Source: Thalassotalea sp. PP2-459
GTDB lineage: Bacteria > Pseudomonadota > Gammaproteobacteria > Enterobacterales > Alteromonadaceae
Reading direction: 5' to 3'
Length of the DNA stretch: 64,000 nucleotides
Assembly (NCBI RefSeq): GCF_001913705.1
Contig: NZ_MKQD01000029.1
Location: 1-64,000, forward strand
This document shows positions 43,841-52,101 of this stretch, in pieces. The notes under the pieces were generated by a model. The model was not told the origin of the DNA. It made no database searches and worked only from the letters and a program-made list of their open reading frames with translations. A program made the position numbers and the translations under genes. The number at the start of each line of letters is the position of its first letter. Within the stretch, counting starts at the first letter, position 1.

Positions 43841-44843
43841 CAACAGTAATTTTGTTACTGCTATGGCGCTGCATATCGACTACTAAAGTACGTGTATAAT
43901 TAAGTACCGTATCGATATTCTGCGATAAGGTAAAATCATTTACTCCCATTGAGATCGTCATATGGGGCAACCTGACACCAGATTTGCTACTTACGAAGCG
44001 AAGCTTTTCAACACCTTGGCGTATTTTTTCGGCAATTTCACTGGCAATATTACGTTCTACTTCGGGTAATAAAATTAAAAACTCATCATGACCGGAACGT
44101 ACAGGCAAACCGCTATCACCTACATAACTTCCAATTTTGTTGGCTATTTTTGACAATAATACATCGCTTATTAAACCGCCAAACTTTTCGCTTACTAAAG
44201 ATAGCTTATCAACATTAACAACAATAGCCGCCACTTGCTTGTTAGGGTCTTCAAGTGTCCATTGTTCTAAGTTTTTATTTAATGCCTTGCGATTATATAA
44301 ACCCGTTAACGGATCGAGGTAAATATCTTTTTTTATCTCGGCCAGTTCAGCTTTTAATAACTGTGATTGCTTTTTAGATATTATCAGTTGGTTAGAAAGT
44401 TGCTGTTGCTTCTGACGAAAACTTTTTGACGCTTGTTCGATTTGTTGAATAGCGCCAGTAATGGCTTTTTGATTATTAGATTTCAGATTAACGATATTGT
44501 GATCAAGCTTTTTCAACAGAGTATTCGCGCAATTCATCGACTGTTGATTATTATTCGCTAAACTATCTACTAATTCATCGATGTCTGTAACAATTTCTTC
44601 CCTAAACGTACTTTGGCCTAAAATATATTGTTTATATAGCTCTTGAATAACATATTCGTCTAGCTTTTTGCCTAAGGATAAATGTTGTTTTATTTGTTGG
44701 TTTAACGTTGGGTTTTTACCAATAATATATTCATAACAGATGGCGTAATTTATTGGAGATGCAGGAAGATGCCATTGCTGCAACTGCTTTATAGTCAGTG
44801 TTGATGTTTGCTCTGCTTTTTTGATGGAATCATGGTATTGCAA
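43833..44843 (-). CDS. GGDEF-domain protein with degenerate active site
   Basis: The 336-residue protein has an N-terminal helical region (LTIKQLQQWHLPASPINYAI, ...), a long coiled coil, and a GGDEF fold (DPLTGLYNRKALN onward). The signature is R249-S-G-H-D-E-F instead of R-x-G-G-D/E-E-F, and the metal loop reads VNVDKLSLVSEKFG rather than DIDxFKxxND. Catalysis is therefore doubtful; it may bind nucleotide or act as a scaffold. I start it at a TTG (MQYHDSIKKAEQ) because GAGGGGATGGG lies just upstream; an ATG at 44969 would add an unlikely hydrophobic extension. A cyclic-di-GMP riboswitch lies about 420 nt upstream on the same strand. Confidence 0.82.
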   Translation of the reverse strand: MQYHDSIKKAEQTSTLTIKQLQQWHLPASPINYAICYEYIIGKNPTLNQQIKQHLSLGKKLDEYVIQELYKQYILGQSTFREEIVTDIDELVDSLANNNQQSMNCANTLLKKLDHNIVNLKSNNQKAITGAIQQIEQASKSFRQKQQQLSNQLIISKKQSQLLKAELAEIKKDIYLDPLTGLYNRKALNKNLEQWTLEDPNKQVAAIVVNVDKLSLVSEKFGGLISDVLLSKIANKIGSYVGDSGLPVRSGHDEFLILLPEVERNIASEIAEKIRQGVEKLRFVSSKSGVRLPHMTISMGVNDFTLSQNIDTVLNYTRTLVVDMQRHSSNKITVAS

Positions 44844-44976
44844 AATTACCCATCCCCTCAGTAAATACGAAAAATAAATTGTTATTGTTATAAGTTCATT
44901 CTCTAGTAATTTATAAAAAAGTGCTAGCGTTAATCGCAAATAAATGGAAATAAATAATACCATTTTCACCCAAAGG

Positions 44977-45094
44977 AGTGACTGCTTAGCGCTACATGGA
45001 CGATAGTAGAATAAACAAATTTATGTTGCCGATGAAGTTCTAAGTTGATCAAATCTTAAATTCAATTGGTATAAATTCTCGCTAAGCGATCACT
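44977..45094 (-). repeat. Imperfect 15-bp inverted repeats bounding a 118-bp unit
   Basis: AGTGACTGCTTAGCG at the left end and CGCTAAGCGATCACT at the right end match as inverted repeats except for two adjacent central bases. The inside is AT-rich and has the AATTGGTATAA string often seen in intergenic repeats of this group. It may be a small fold-back or MITE-like element inserted in the leader between the riboswitch and the GGDEF gene. No target duplication is evident. Confidence 0.4.
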
Positions 45095-45222
45095 TTCTTA
45101 GACGGAATGGTATTAATGTTGTTCATTGAGACTTCGGTGAATAAAAAATTTAAGCGTAAACGGTGTAGTAGGTTTAAGGGGACAAGGGAGCACGCAAAGC
45201 TAGTGCTAAAAAGAAAGATATA

Positions 45223-45260
45223 ACATAGGAAAAGCCTCAATAGACAAGCCCCCACTATGT
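45223..45260 (-). terminator. Candidate expression-platform hairpin after the riboswitch
   Basis: On the minus strand ACATAG and CTATGT pair, followed after one mismatch by GGGGGC with GCTTTT (four G-U pairs), and the hairpin is followed by a U-rich tail (TATATCTTTCTTTTT). It begins about 8 nt after the riboswitch core, where a ligand-controlled terminator would be expected. The G-U content makes it moderate evidence. Confidence 0.5.
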
Positions 45261-45261
45261 C

Positions 45262-45346
45262 TAAATTCGGTAGTTCCGCTGCCATAGGTTTCCCCGTAGA
45301 CCGGTAACTTTGCGTCTCTAGCTTTCGCTAGATTTGCCCTTATCGA
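45262..45346 (-). ncRNA. Cyclic-di-GMP-I (GEMM) riboswitch
   Basis: The minus strand shows the GEMM-I order: AGGGCAAA; a perfect 6-bp hairpin TCTAGC/GCTAGA closed by a GAAA tetraloop; GACGCAAAG; ACCGGTCTACGGGG; and the 3' core GGCAGCGGAACTACCG. These match the invariant nucleotides of class-I cyclic-di-GMP aptamers (the GNRA loop, the GACGCAAAG joining strand, the tetraloop-receptor side and the final GCAGC..ACC arm). Transcription would run toward the degenerate GGDEF gene. Whether ligand turns expression on or off cannot be read directly. Confidence 0.88.
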
Positions 45347-45366
45347 GCTTTAGTAGCTCAAGAGAC

Positions 45367-45394
45367 ATTATATTCATAGATTTTTTCTTGTAAA
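45367..45394 (-). promoter_or_regulatory. Sigma-70 promoter for the riboswitch transcript
   Basis: On the minus strand TTTACA (-35) and TATAAT (-10) are separated by 16 bp. The expected start is near 45360, about 15-20 nt before the riboswitch core, which supports the riboswitch reading and its orientation. Confidence 0.75.
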
Positions 45395-45475
45395 CCATAA
45401 ATATTGTTTATATGGTAATCTTTATTTGTTTTTTAAATTAAACCCTTGAAATAAAGGGAATTGAAAACTCATCCG

Positions 45476-47332
45476 ATGATTTATAAATTGTTTTTCTACA
45501 GTGTATTTTTGTATGTTTTTAGCGCGTCTCTTCTGGCGGAAGATACAGCCAGTACAGATATATTACAGAATATTGCTGACGTTGATCGTTTCTACGAGGG
45601 CGATAGAGAGTCAATGCCTTATCAACGTGTATTAACACTTTCTCAACGTGTGATTAAGCAACGCCATTTGTATCATAATAACACGCTAGCAAAAGTGTTT
45701 ACTTTACTTGCAGATGCAGCGACAAATACTGGCGATCTCGCAAAGTCATTACAATTTGCTCAAGATGGGGTCACGTTATTGGGCGTTGACCAACAAATAA
45801 ATTTAAGGCTTTTACTAAAAGTTGCAGCAGGATATTACTACAAAGGTCAGTTTAATAGCGCCAAAGAAGTTGCTGAACGAGCGGTGTCACAGGCACAAGC
45901 ACTTAACCATGTTGAGTTATTAATCAATGCGTTAAGTTATCGGGCGATGGCCAACGCGTTATTAGCTGAACATGATAATGCATTAACTGATATTGAACGC
46001 ATTGAGCTGTTACTTGCTGAGCAACCTAGGTTGTCAGATCGTATTTCTTTAATTAATTTATTGGCTAACGCGCATTATTATTTGGGAGACGATAATACCG
46101 CTATTTCTTTATATAATAAGGTGTTAAAACTTAGGTTTGAGTTGAATAAAGTGGCTAACATTGATCAAACCTATTATCACTTAGCGCGTTCTTATTTATC
46201 ATTGGGCATGTTAGACGATGCTTACAATGCCTTTTGGGAAGCCTTAACCTACGCCCAAAAGAAACAAGCCCCTATTCGTATTGCTTATGCTCAGTCGGGC
46301 TTAGGGAAAGTACATTTTTTACAAACAGATTATCAACAAGCGTTAAACTTATTTAATAAAGCTGAATTGGGTTTTCGTGGTTACAATTTAACGCAACCGT
46401 ATTTAACGGTTTTATTAGATTTAGCAAGAGTGCATGAAACATTAAATAACAAGTCAGAAAGTTATAGGTATTTAACGAAAGCTCAACGTATTTCTGCTTC
46501 AACTGAACTGACGGAAAAGCAAATTGTGTTACATTTAATGGCGGCAAAAATGTACCGTGATCTTGGTCAATTCGATAAAGCCTTAGCTGCTTATTTTCAA
46601 TATACTGAGCAGGAAAAAGTGTTTAAACATTACGGCGAAAAAAATGTACTTCAAGAGGAAAAAAATCACGCTACAAGCCAAAAAAGTCGAAATTTTTCAT
46701 TACAATTTGCCAACCAATCAACCTTAACGCAAGAATATCAATTCAAATATCAACAACAACAAAAACTGATTAGTTTATTGATATTTTTTGTTATTATTTT
46801 GTTTGTTTTTTGTCTTTGGTTAGGAGTAAAGCTAAGAGCACTTAAATTAAAATACGTGTATGAAGAAGCGGAAAAGCCTATCGACTATATCGCTGGACCT
46901 AGCTACAGTAAAAAACTGTACCAATATCATTATAAAATGGCGCGAAAATTCGAGTACCCGTTAACTATAGGTTACTTCACGATTGAAAATTGGAATGAAC
47001 TGACGTTTCAGTTTAATAAAAAAACCGTCGCAGAAGTCACATTGGCGTTATTTGAATTAATTTACAACGCTAAGGAAGAGTTTGTTCAAGTAGGGGTGAT
47101 AAACGATGGCGAGTATTTATTTTTGGCACCACATCAACGGCCAGAAGAGTTACAGCAAAATTTAGAAAAGCTTGCCCAAGCAGTTAAACTACAATTCTTT
47201 GCAAACCTAGGTGAGTTTTCATTAAAAGTTCGGTACGATTGCCAGTCTCCCAGTGTGCAAGATATCGACCCATATATCTTTTTATCGCGAATAAGTGATG
47301 CAACTGTTCCTGATAGTCGTTTTAATGTGTAG
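45476..47332 (+). CDS. TPR membrane protein with GGDEF-like remnant domain
   Basis: The 618-residue protein has a signal peptide (MIYKLFFYSVFLYVFSASLLA start), a helical TPR-type solenoid (about 45-400), a TM segment (LISLLIFFVIILFVFCLWLG) and a C-terminal domain of about 140 residues. That domain follows the order of a GGDEF fold (helix, TIGYFTIENWNEL strand, then VGVINDGEYLFLAP where RxGGDEFxxLLP would be) but lacks every catalytic residue. I prefer the ATG; a TTG five codons upstream has AAAGGGAA almost touching it. It is coupled to the next small gene and lies beside the riboswitch on the other strand. Confidence 0.8.
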   Translation: MIYKLFFYSVFLYVFSASLLAEDTASTDILQNIADVDRFYEGDRESMPYQRVLTLSQRVIKQRHLYHNNTLAKVFTLLADAATNTGDLAKSLQFAQDGVTLLGVDQQINLRLLLKVAAGYYYKGQFNSAKEVAERAVSQAQALNHVELLINALSYRAMANALLAEHDNALTDIERIELLLAEQPRLSDRISLINLLANAHYYLGDDNTAISLYNKVLKLRFELNKVANIDQTYYHLARSYLSLGMLDDAYNAFWEALTYAQKKQAPIRIAYAQSGLGKVHFLQTDYQQALNLFNKAELGFRGYNLTQPYLTVLLDLARVHETLNNKSESYRYLTKAQRISASTELTEKQIVLHLMAAKMYRDLGQFDKALAAYFQYTEQEKVFKHYGEKNVLQEEKNHATSQKSRNFSLQFANQSTLTQEYQFKYQQQQKLISLLIFFVIILFVFCLWLGVKLRALKLKYVYEEAEKPIDYIAGPSYSKKLYQYHYKMARKFEYPLTIGYFTIENWNELTFQFNKKTVAEVTLALFELIYNAKEEFVQVGVINDGEYLFLAPHQRPEELQQNLEKLAQAVKLQFFANLGEFSLKVRYDCQSPSVQDIDPYIFLSRISDATVPDSRFNV

Positions 47333-47337
47333 GTTTT

Positions 47338-47835
47338 ATGATGATGTTTTTATTGGCTGTCTTAGCCATATTTATAGCGGTAAGTGTGTATTTTTATTTT
47401 AAAGCTGAAGGTCTTCAACAGCAGTTGATTGCTGCAAAACGGGAGAGGAATAACGCTAAGAAAGAAGCCAAAGTGTTATTTGAGTCTATAGCGGTTATCG
47501 CACGTAAAAATGAAGAGGTAGTGAAAAATCGAGCTCGGCAATTACAAGAAAAAGATACACAAATTGATGCAGAATTTCTTGATTTATTACATCCCTTTAT
47601 CAACAATTATGCAGTAATTTATACTGAAGCCCTGCGTGAAAAAGGAAAATTACATAAAATTACGAAAAAATGTTTCGAAAGCTATCAAAAAGACAGTTAC
47701 CGTAGATTCACAGGCCAAATTGGGGCAATGAAACCCCATATTAATAGGGCATGGTCAGAAAATAATATTGCTGCATTAATCACATTTACCGAAGCAATTT
47801 TTTATTATTTAGAAAACCCTGAAAGCGAAGAGTAA
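47338..47835 (+). CDS. Small membrane-anchored coiled-coil protein
   Basis: I do not recognise this 165-residue protein. It has one N-terminal TM segment (MFLLAVLAIFIAVSVYFYF), a Lys/Glu/Arg-rich coiled coil (about 24-75) and a helical C-terminal domain with AMKPHINRAW. It starts 5 bp after the TPR gene with GTAGG spanning its stop, so the two are probably cotranscribed and may act together at the membrane. Confidence 0.72.
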   Translation: MMMFLLAVLAIFIAVSVYFYFKAEGLQQQLIAAKRERNNAKKEAKVLFESIAVIARKNEEVVKNRARQLQEKDTQIDAEFLDLLHPFINNYAVIYTEALREKGKLHKITKKCFESYQKDSYRRFTGQIGAMKPHINRAWSENNIAALITFTEAIFYYLENPESEE

Positions 47836-47882
47836 TAAACCCTTTTGAATAAATTGCTTGATGCTACTTAACCTCAGGTTAC

Positions 47883-49910
47883 TTACTTTGATTGGCCTTT
47901 GTTTTTTAATAACTCGCGTAAATTTGCTACACCCGCTTTAGCAGTATGTTGCTTTTGTTCTTGCGTTTTTGTTGCCTTTTTTAATTCCCAGTTAAGATCG
48001 TCTTGTGGCAATTCATGTAAAAACCGGCTAGATTCTGTGCGTGAAACCTCGCCAAACTGTCTACGTTCTCTGGCATAAGTAAAAGTGAGCTCTCGTTGAG
48101 CGCGGGTAACGCCTACGTAAGCTAAGCGTCTTTCTTCTTCGACATTCCCTTCATCAATACTAGTTTGATGCGGCAAAAGCCCTTCTTCCATACCGATTAG
48201 GTAGACATATGGAAATTCTAGACCTTTCGAGGCGTGTAAGGTCATTAATTGTACTTGATCGGCAAACTCTTCTTCTTCGTTACGTTCCATCATGTCGCGA
48301 AGTGTTAAACGTGTGACAATTTGAGGCAAAGTCATTGGCTCTTCATCGTCTGTTCCTTCAAGCATTTGCGTAACCCAACTGAATAATTCAGTTATGTTTT
48401 TCATGCGCATTTCTGCTGCTTTTGCGCTAGGGGAAGTATCGTATAACCAATCTTCATAGTTAATTTCGCGGATCATGCTTCTCAGCACCGCAGCGGTATC
48501 GCCTCTTTCTGCATTATCGGCAGTTTCAACCAGCCAACGTGTAAAAGCTTGCATTTTAGCTAAGCCTCGACCCGTTAAATGCTGTTCTAAGCCAAATTCA
48601 AAACTGGCAGCGAACATACTAATTTGGCGCTTATTTGCGTAACTGCCTAATTTTTCTAGTGTTGCTGGGCCGAGTTCTCGTTTTGGTACATTCACTATCC
48701 GCAAAAAGGCATTATCATCATCAGGATTTACTAATACACGTAGGTATGCCATGACGTCTTTTATTTCAGCGCGTGAGAAAAAAGAGGTTCCTCCACTAAT
48801 CTTGTATGGAATACGGTTAGTCATTAATGCTTTTTCTAACAATCGTGACTGATGATTGCCACGATAAAGGATGGCGTAGTCTTTATAATGACTACGATTT
48901 AAAAAGCGATGACCGATCAAATCACCCACCACCCGTTCAATCTCATGTTCTTCATTCTTTGTCTGCAATACCCGCAACTCGACACCGTAATCAAGTTCAC
49001 TAAATAATGATTTATCGTAAACATGCGGGTTATTAGCAATAAGAATATTCGCGCACTTTAAAATACGACCACTTGAGCGGTAATTTTGTTCGAGTTTAAT
49101 CAATTTTAACGTAGGATAATCTTGCCCTAGTAATACTAAGTTCTGTGGTTTAGCACCTCGCCAAGAATAAATAGATTGGTCATCGTCGCCTACCACTGTT
49201 AAACGGCCGCGTTCTCCAGTAATTAATTTTACCAGTTCGTATTGGCTGGTATTGGTATCTTGATATTCATCGACCAGCATATAGCGAATTTTATTGCGCC
49301 ATCGTTCTCTCACTTCAGGATAATTTTTTAGCAGTAGCGTTGGGATCAAAATTAAATCATCGAAATCTAACGCATTATACGCTTTCATATGCTGATGGTA
49401 TTGTTGATAAAACTCTGCATATTGCAACGTATCTGCATCGCTTGATTGCTTAATGGCTGCATCAGGAAGGAGTAAATCATTCTTCCAATTAGAAATCATG
49501 CTTTGTAATTTATTGAGTAAGTCTTTATCGCCACCGAACTGTTCATCGGTTAACTCTTTAAGTAAAGCGAGTGTGTCTTGATCATCAAATAAGGTAAAGC
49601 CGGGTTTGTAACCTAAGGTTTTTATTTCTCTTTTAACAATATCAAGACCTAACGAGTGAAAGGTTGAAACCGTTAATCCACGGGTTAAATCACGGCCAAG
49701 CATTTTTATCACACGTTCTTTCATTTCACGTGCCGCTTTATTGGTAAAGGTTACCGCAGCAATATTACGGGCTTTGTAATCACATTTATTAATTAGATAC
49801 GCAATTTTTTGACAGATCACCCCAGTTTTTCCACTGCCGGCACCTGCTAAAACTAGGCAGGGTCCGCTGACATAATTAACCGCTTCTTGTTGTCCGGGGT
49901 TGAGTTTCAT
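47883..49910 (-). CDS. rep: ATP-dependent DNA helicase Rep
   Basis: Rep is the SF1 3'-5' helicase that aids replication forks through obstacles. The 675-residue length (E. coli 673) and motifs [47 protein letters not shown] and [10 protein letters not shown] are present. It lacks the UvrD-type C-terminal Tudor domain. The gene is divergent from ubiK. Confidence 0.96.
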   Translation of the reverse strand: MKLNPGQQEAVNYVSGPCLVLAGAGSGKTGVICQKIAYLINKCDYKARNIAAVTFTNKAAREMKERVIKMLGRDLTRGLTVSTFHSLGLDIVKREIKTLGYKPGFTLFDDQDTLALLKELTDEQFGGDKDLLNKLQSMISNWKNDLLLPDAAIKQSSDADTLQYAEFYQQYHQHMKAYNALDFDDLILIPTLLLKNYPEVRERWRNKIRYMLVDEYQDTNTSQYELVKLITGERGRLTVVGDDDQSIYSWRGAKPQNLVLLGQDYPTLKLIKLEQNYRSSGRILKCANILIANNPHVYDKSLFSELDYGVELRVLQTKNEEHEIERVVGDLIGHRFLNRSHYKDYAILYRGNHQSRLLEKALMTNRIPYKISGGTSFFSRAEIKDVMAYLRVLVNPDDDNAFLRIVNVPKRELGPATLEKLGSYANKRQISMFAASFEFGLEQHLTGRGLAKMQAFTRWLVETADNAERGDTAAVLRSMIREINYEDWLYDTSPSAKAAEMRMKNITELFSWVTQMLEGTDDEEPMTLPQIVTRLTLRDMMERNEEEEFADQVQLMTLHASKGLEFPYVYLIGMEEGLLPHQTSIDEGNVEEERRLAYVGVTRAQRELTFTYARERRQFGEVSRTESSRFLHELPQDDLNWELKKATKTQEQKQHTAKAGVANLRELLKNKGQSK

Positions 49911-50018
49911 GAGTTAACGCAATTGACGATAAAGGGCGGTGATTTTACCTTGTTTTTTACGTTGGCAAAATAGCTAAATCGATTACAATAGTAATATATA
50001 TTGTGATGAGGCTTAGCC

Positions 50019-50273
50019 ATGATTAACGCGAAAAAAATTGAAGATATAGCTAAACAAGTAACAGAGGCTATTCCGCCTGGCTTGAAAAATTTAGCGACTG
50101 ATTTTGAAGATAAAACCAAAACGGTGCTACAACGAAAATTATCAGAACTTGATGTAGTGACTCGGGAAGAGTTTGATATACAAACTCAAGTATTGATCAA
50201 AACGCGAGAGAAATTAGCAATACTTGAACAAAAAGTAAATGAGCTCGAAGCTAAAGTTAATGACGTAACATAA
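50019..50273 (+). CDS. ubiK: Ubiquinone biosynthesis accessory factor UbiK (BMFP family)
   Basis: UbiK helps the soluble Ubi complex in aerobic ubiquinone synthesis. The 84-residue protein has an amphipathic N-terminal helix (IEDIAKQVTEAIPPGLKNL), then KTVLQRKLSELDVVTREEFD and a C-terminal trimerising coiled coil (LAILEQKVNELEAKV), the BMFP plan. Good match in length. Confidence 0.93.
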   Translation: MINAKKIEDIAKQVTEAIPPGLKNLATDFEDKTKTVLQRKLSELDVVTREEFDIQTQVLIKTREKLAILEQKVNELEAKVNDVT

Positions 50274-50357
50274 GGCTTGGACTCCCGTTAATCAAGCAAG
50301 ACATTTTGTTTTTTGGTCAACATTTTTATTATTTTTACTCATTGAAAGGGATGACGT

Positions 50358-50996
50358 ATGTTTAACATTCTAAAAAAAATACCAGTATTTATTACGATAG
50401 CTTTAGGTGTATTGTTATCACATCAAGTAGTCGCACAAGACACGTTTGTAAAAGATAAAATTGAAAGCTTTTCAATAATGGGCATATCCCTGACGACCAA
50501 GCCTGCAGAACTAGACCGTTTGTTAGATCAGCACCCTTTGCAATTTAAATGTAGCGTTGAACAAAGTGGTATTAGCGTCAATCGACAGAATTATCCTGTA
50601 GAGTATCGAAAGTGCAAAGCAAGTGGCGTTAAAATTGAACTCACTATCACGCATACTGACGAACAAATTTCACAGATTCATTTCAGAGGTCAAAGCAAAA
50701 AAAATTATCATGCAGAGCTGCTGAGTGACATCAAAATACTTAGTCAAGATTTGATTAAAGCAGGTAAAGTGCTACAAAAGAGTCATCCTAAGAGCTCAGA
50801 TAAAGAGGGCTTCTTTTATCGAAGCGATGAAATGGCTCCTGGGATGAGCGATACAAATTTGGCTTTAATAACGTCGGCAACATGTACTCACCAAGTGCCT
50901 CCTACAGTCGTTGGTCTTTCAGCACGAATTATGGAAATGCCAGGTTTAAATGACGTTGCGGTTACGGTGAGTAACGGTAACGCCCATCTCTGTTAA
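50358..50996 (+). CDS. Unknown secreted protein
   Basis: I do not recognise this 212-residue protein. It has a signal peptide (cleavage near VVAQ-D) and a mature part with four cysteines spaced as C59-type, KCK, TCT and a C-terminal HLC, which could form two disulfides. No TM or lipobox is seen. AAAGGGATG lies upstream of the start. It is followed by a convergent SPFH gene across a hairpin. Confidence 0.75.
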   Translation: MFNILKKIPVFITIALGVLLSHQVVAQDTFVKDKIESFSIMGISLTTKPAELDRLLDQHPLQFKCSVEQSGISVNRQNYPVEYRKCKASGVKIELTITHTDEQISQIHFRGQSKKNYHAELLSDIKILSQDLIKAGKVLQKSHPKSSDKEGFFYRSDEMAPGMSDTNLALITSATCTHQVPPTVVGLSARIMEMPGLNDVAVTVSNGNAHLC

Positions 50997-51011
50997 TTGT
51001 ACTTGAGTGAA

Positions 51012-51037
51012 AAGCCTATTGAGTCACCAATAGGCTT
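51012..51037 (-). terminator. Hairpin between the secreted-protein and SPFH genes
   Basis: AAGCCTATTG and CAATAGGCTT form a perfect 10-bp stem with a 6-nt loop. On the minus strand it is followed by TTTC, so it most likely ends the SPFH transcript; on the plus strand no T-run follows. Confidence 0.65.
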
Positions 51038-51058
51038 GGAGGCTTCATGAATTTATGT

Positions 51059-51991
51059 CTACTTTTCTTTCATGTTCCAAAGTATGCCTTGGTCGCTACC
51101 CATAACCGTTGTTGGTAGTTTTCCATCCCACTGTTGGGCTTTAACATATTCAACAAGCACTTTACTGGTTTTTATCGCTTCAGCTTTTTTCTTTATTGCT
51201 TCCGCTTCCGCTAAACCTTTTAATTTAATCGCTTCTGCTTCAGCTTTTGCTTCAGTTGTGATGGCATATGCTGAACCGTCAGCTCGTGCTTTTTCTGCAT
51301 CTCGTTTGGCTTCTGCAGTATTTACTTCACGTTGTGCTTCAAGCTTTTGACGCTCTAAACGATGTTCTTCTGCTGCAGCGAGGTTTTTCTCTGTTTGTTT
51401 CGTTTCAATACTCTGTAAATATTTAGGTGGTAGCACCAGGTTTTCAATTTGAACACTATCTAGTTTTACCGGGAATTCAGTCATTTCTGATAATAGTGTT
51501 TCTTCAATTTTTTGAATCACTTGGCCACGATTTTGAACAATCTGCTCTGCTTTAAATCTTGCTAACGCGTCTTTTGTTGCTGAACGTAATCTTGGGTCAA
51601 GAATACGGTTTTCAAATTGATCTAAACCGCCGTAATTTTTATAAAGCTCGAATGCTTCCGAGCGTATTACTGTCCAGTTCACTGAAACTTCAGCAGTCAC
51701 TGGCATTTGTTCGTAGGTAGAAGCTTTTAAAGATTCTGCATTTTTTCGAGTACGTATTTCTAACTCTTCTATAGTATCTGCCAGTGGTACTTTAGTGTGC
51801 AGCCCTGGATTAACCTGTGTGGTTGCTTCCCCAAAGCGTTTTACTATCCCTACATGGCCTTCATCTATGGTATAAAATGTCATCCATGCACTAATGATAA
51901 CCACTACAGCAATAATGACTTTAATCAAGTGTTTAGTCACTTGAGGAGAGTCGATATCTGGTGTTTTCGATGCTAGGTTATTTTTCAACAT
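51059..51991 (-). CDS. SPFH/prohibitin-family membrane protein
   Basis: The 310-residue protein has a short cytosolic tail, one TM segment (about residues 19-38), an SPFH domain (EGHVGIVKRFGEA, VNPGLHTKVPL) and a long Ala/Glu/Lys coiled coil (EEHRLERQKLEAQREVNTAE). Such proteins form membrane rings or microdomains and often regulate proteases such as FtsH. The start is fixed by TAGGAG 7 nt before the ATG; a frame open to 52024 adds 11 residues without support. A palindrome overlaps its promoter. Confidence 0.88.
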   Translation of the reverse strand: MLKNNLASKTPDIDSPQVTKHLIKVIIAVVVIISAWMTFYTIDEGHVGIVKRFGEATTQVNPGLHTKVPLADTIEELEIRTRKNAESLKASTYEQMPVTAEVSVNWTVIRSEAFELYKNYGGLDQFENRILDPRLRSATKDALARFKAEQIVQNRGQVIQKIEETLLSEMTEFPVKLDSVQIENLVLPPKYLQSIETKQTEKNLAAAEEHRLERQKLEAQREVNTAEAKRDAEKARADGSAYAITTEAKAEAEAIKLKGLAEAEAIKKKAEAIKTSKVLVEYVKAQQWDGKLPTTVMGSDQGILWNMKEK

Positions 51992-52018
51992 ATAAGCTCC
52001 TACTAAAGTATGTTTACT

Positions 52019-52053
52019 TGACATAATATGTCATCGGAGCTGTATGCTGTCAA
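52019..52053 (-). promoter_or_regulatory. Promoter with overlapping palindromic operator (SPFH gene)
   Basis: On the minus strand TTGACA (52048-52053) is a perfect -35, with CATATT 17 bp later as -10. A perfect palindrome TGACATA-A-TATGTCA (52019-52033) covers the -10 box, a placement typical of a repressor site. The regulator is not identifiable. Confidence 0.55.
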
Positions 52054-52101
52054 GTTGTTAATGACTTAGTGGTGATATTAACTTCGCACTATGTTGATGT
52101 T

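Larger units (their letters stand above)
44844..45475. other. 632-bp gene-free region between two GGDEF-type genes
   Basis: This gap holds, from right to left on the minus strand, a promoter, a cyclic-di-GMP-I riboswitch, a candidate terminator hairpin and a pair of imperfect inverted repeats. Two very short minus-strand frames exist (14 codons at 45082-45126, and a 67-codon reading that begins inside the riboswitch core); neither has a convincing ribosome site. The plus-strand promoter of the TPR gene must also lie near the right end. Confidence 0.7.

Noticed and set aside
45082-45285. 67-codon minus-strand frame starting inside the riboswitch and ending with MNNINTIPSKKVIA
   Set aside because: Its ATG is part of the conserved GEMM core and the GGGG before it is also part of the aptamer consensus, so the apparent ribosome site is coincidental. 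The inner 14-codon frame has no ribosome site.
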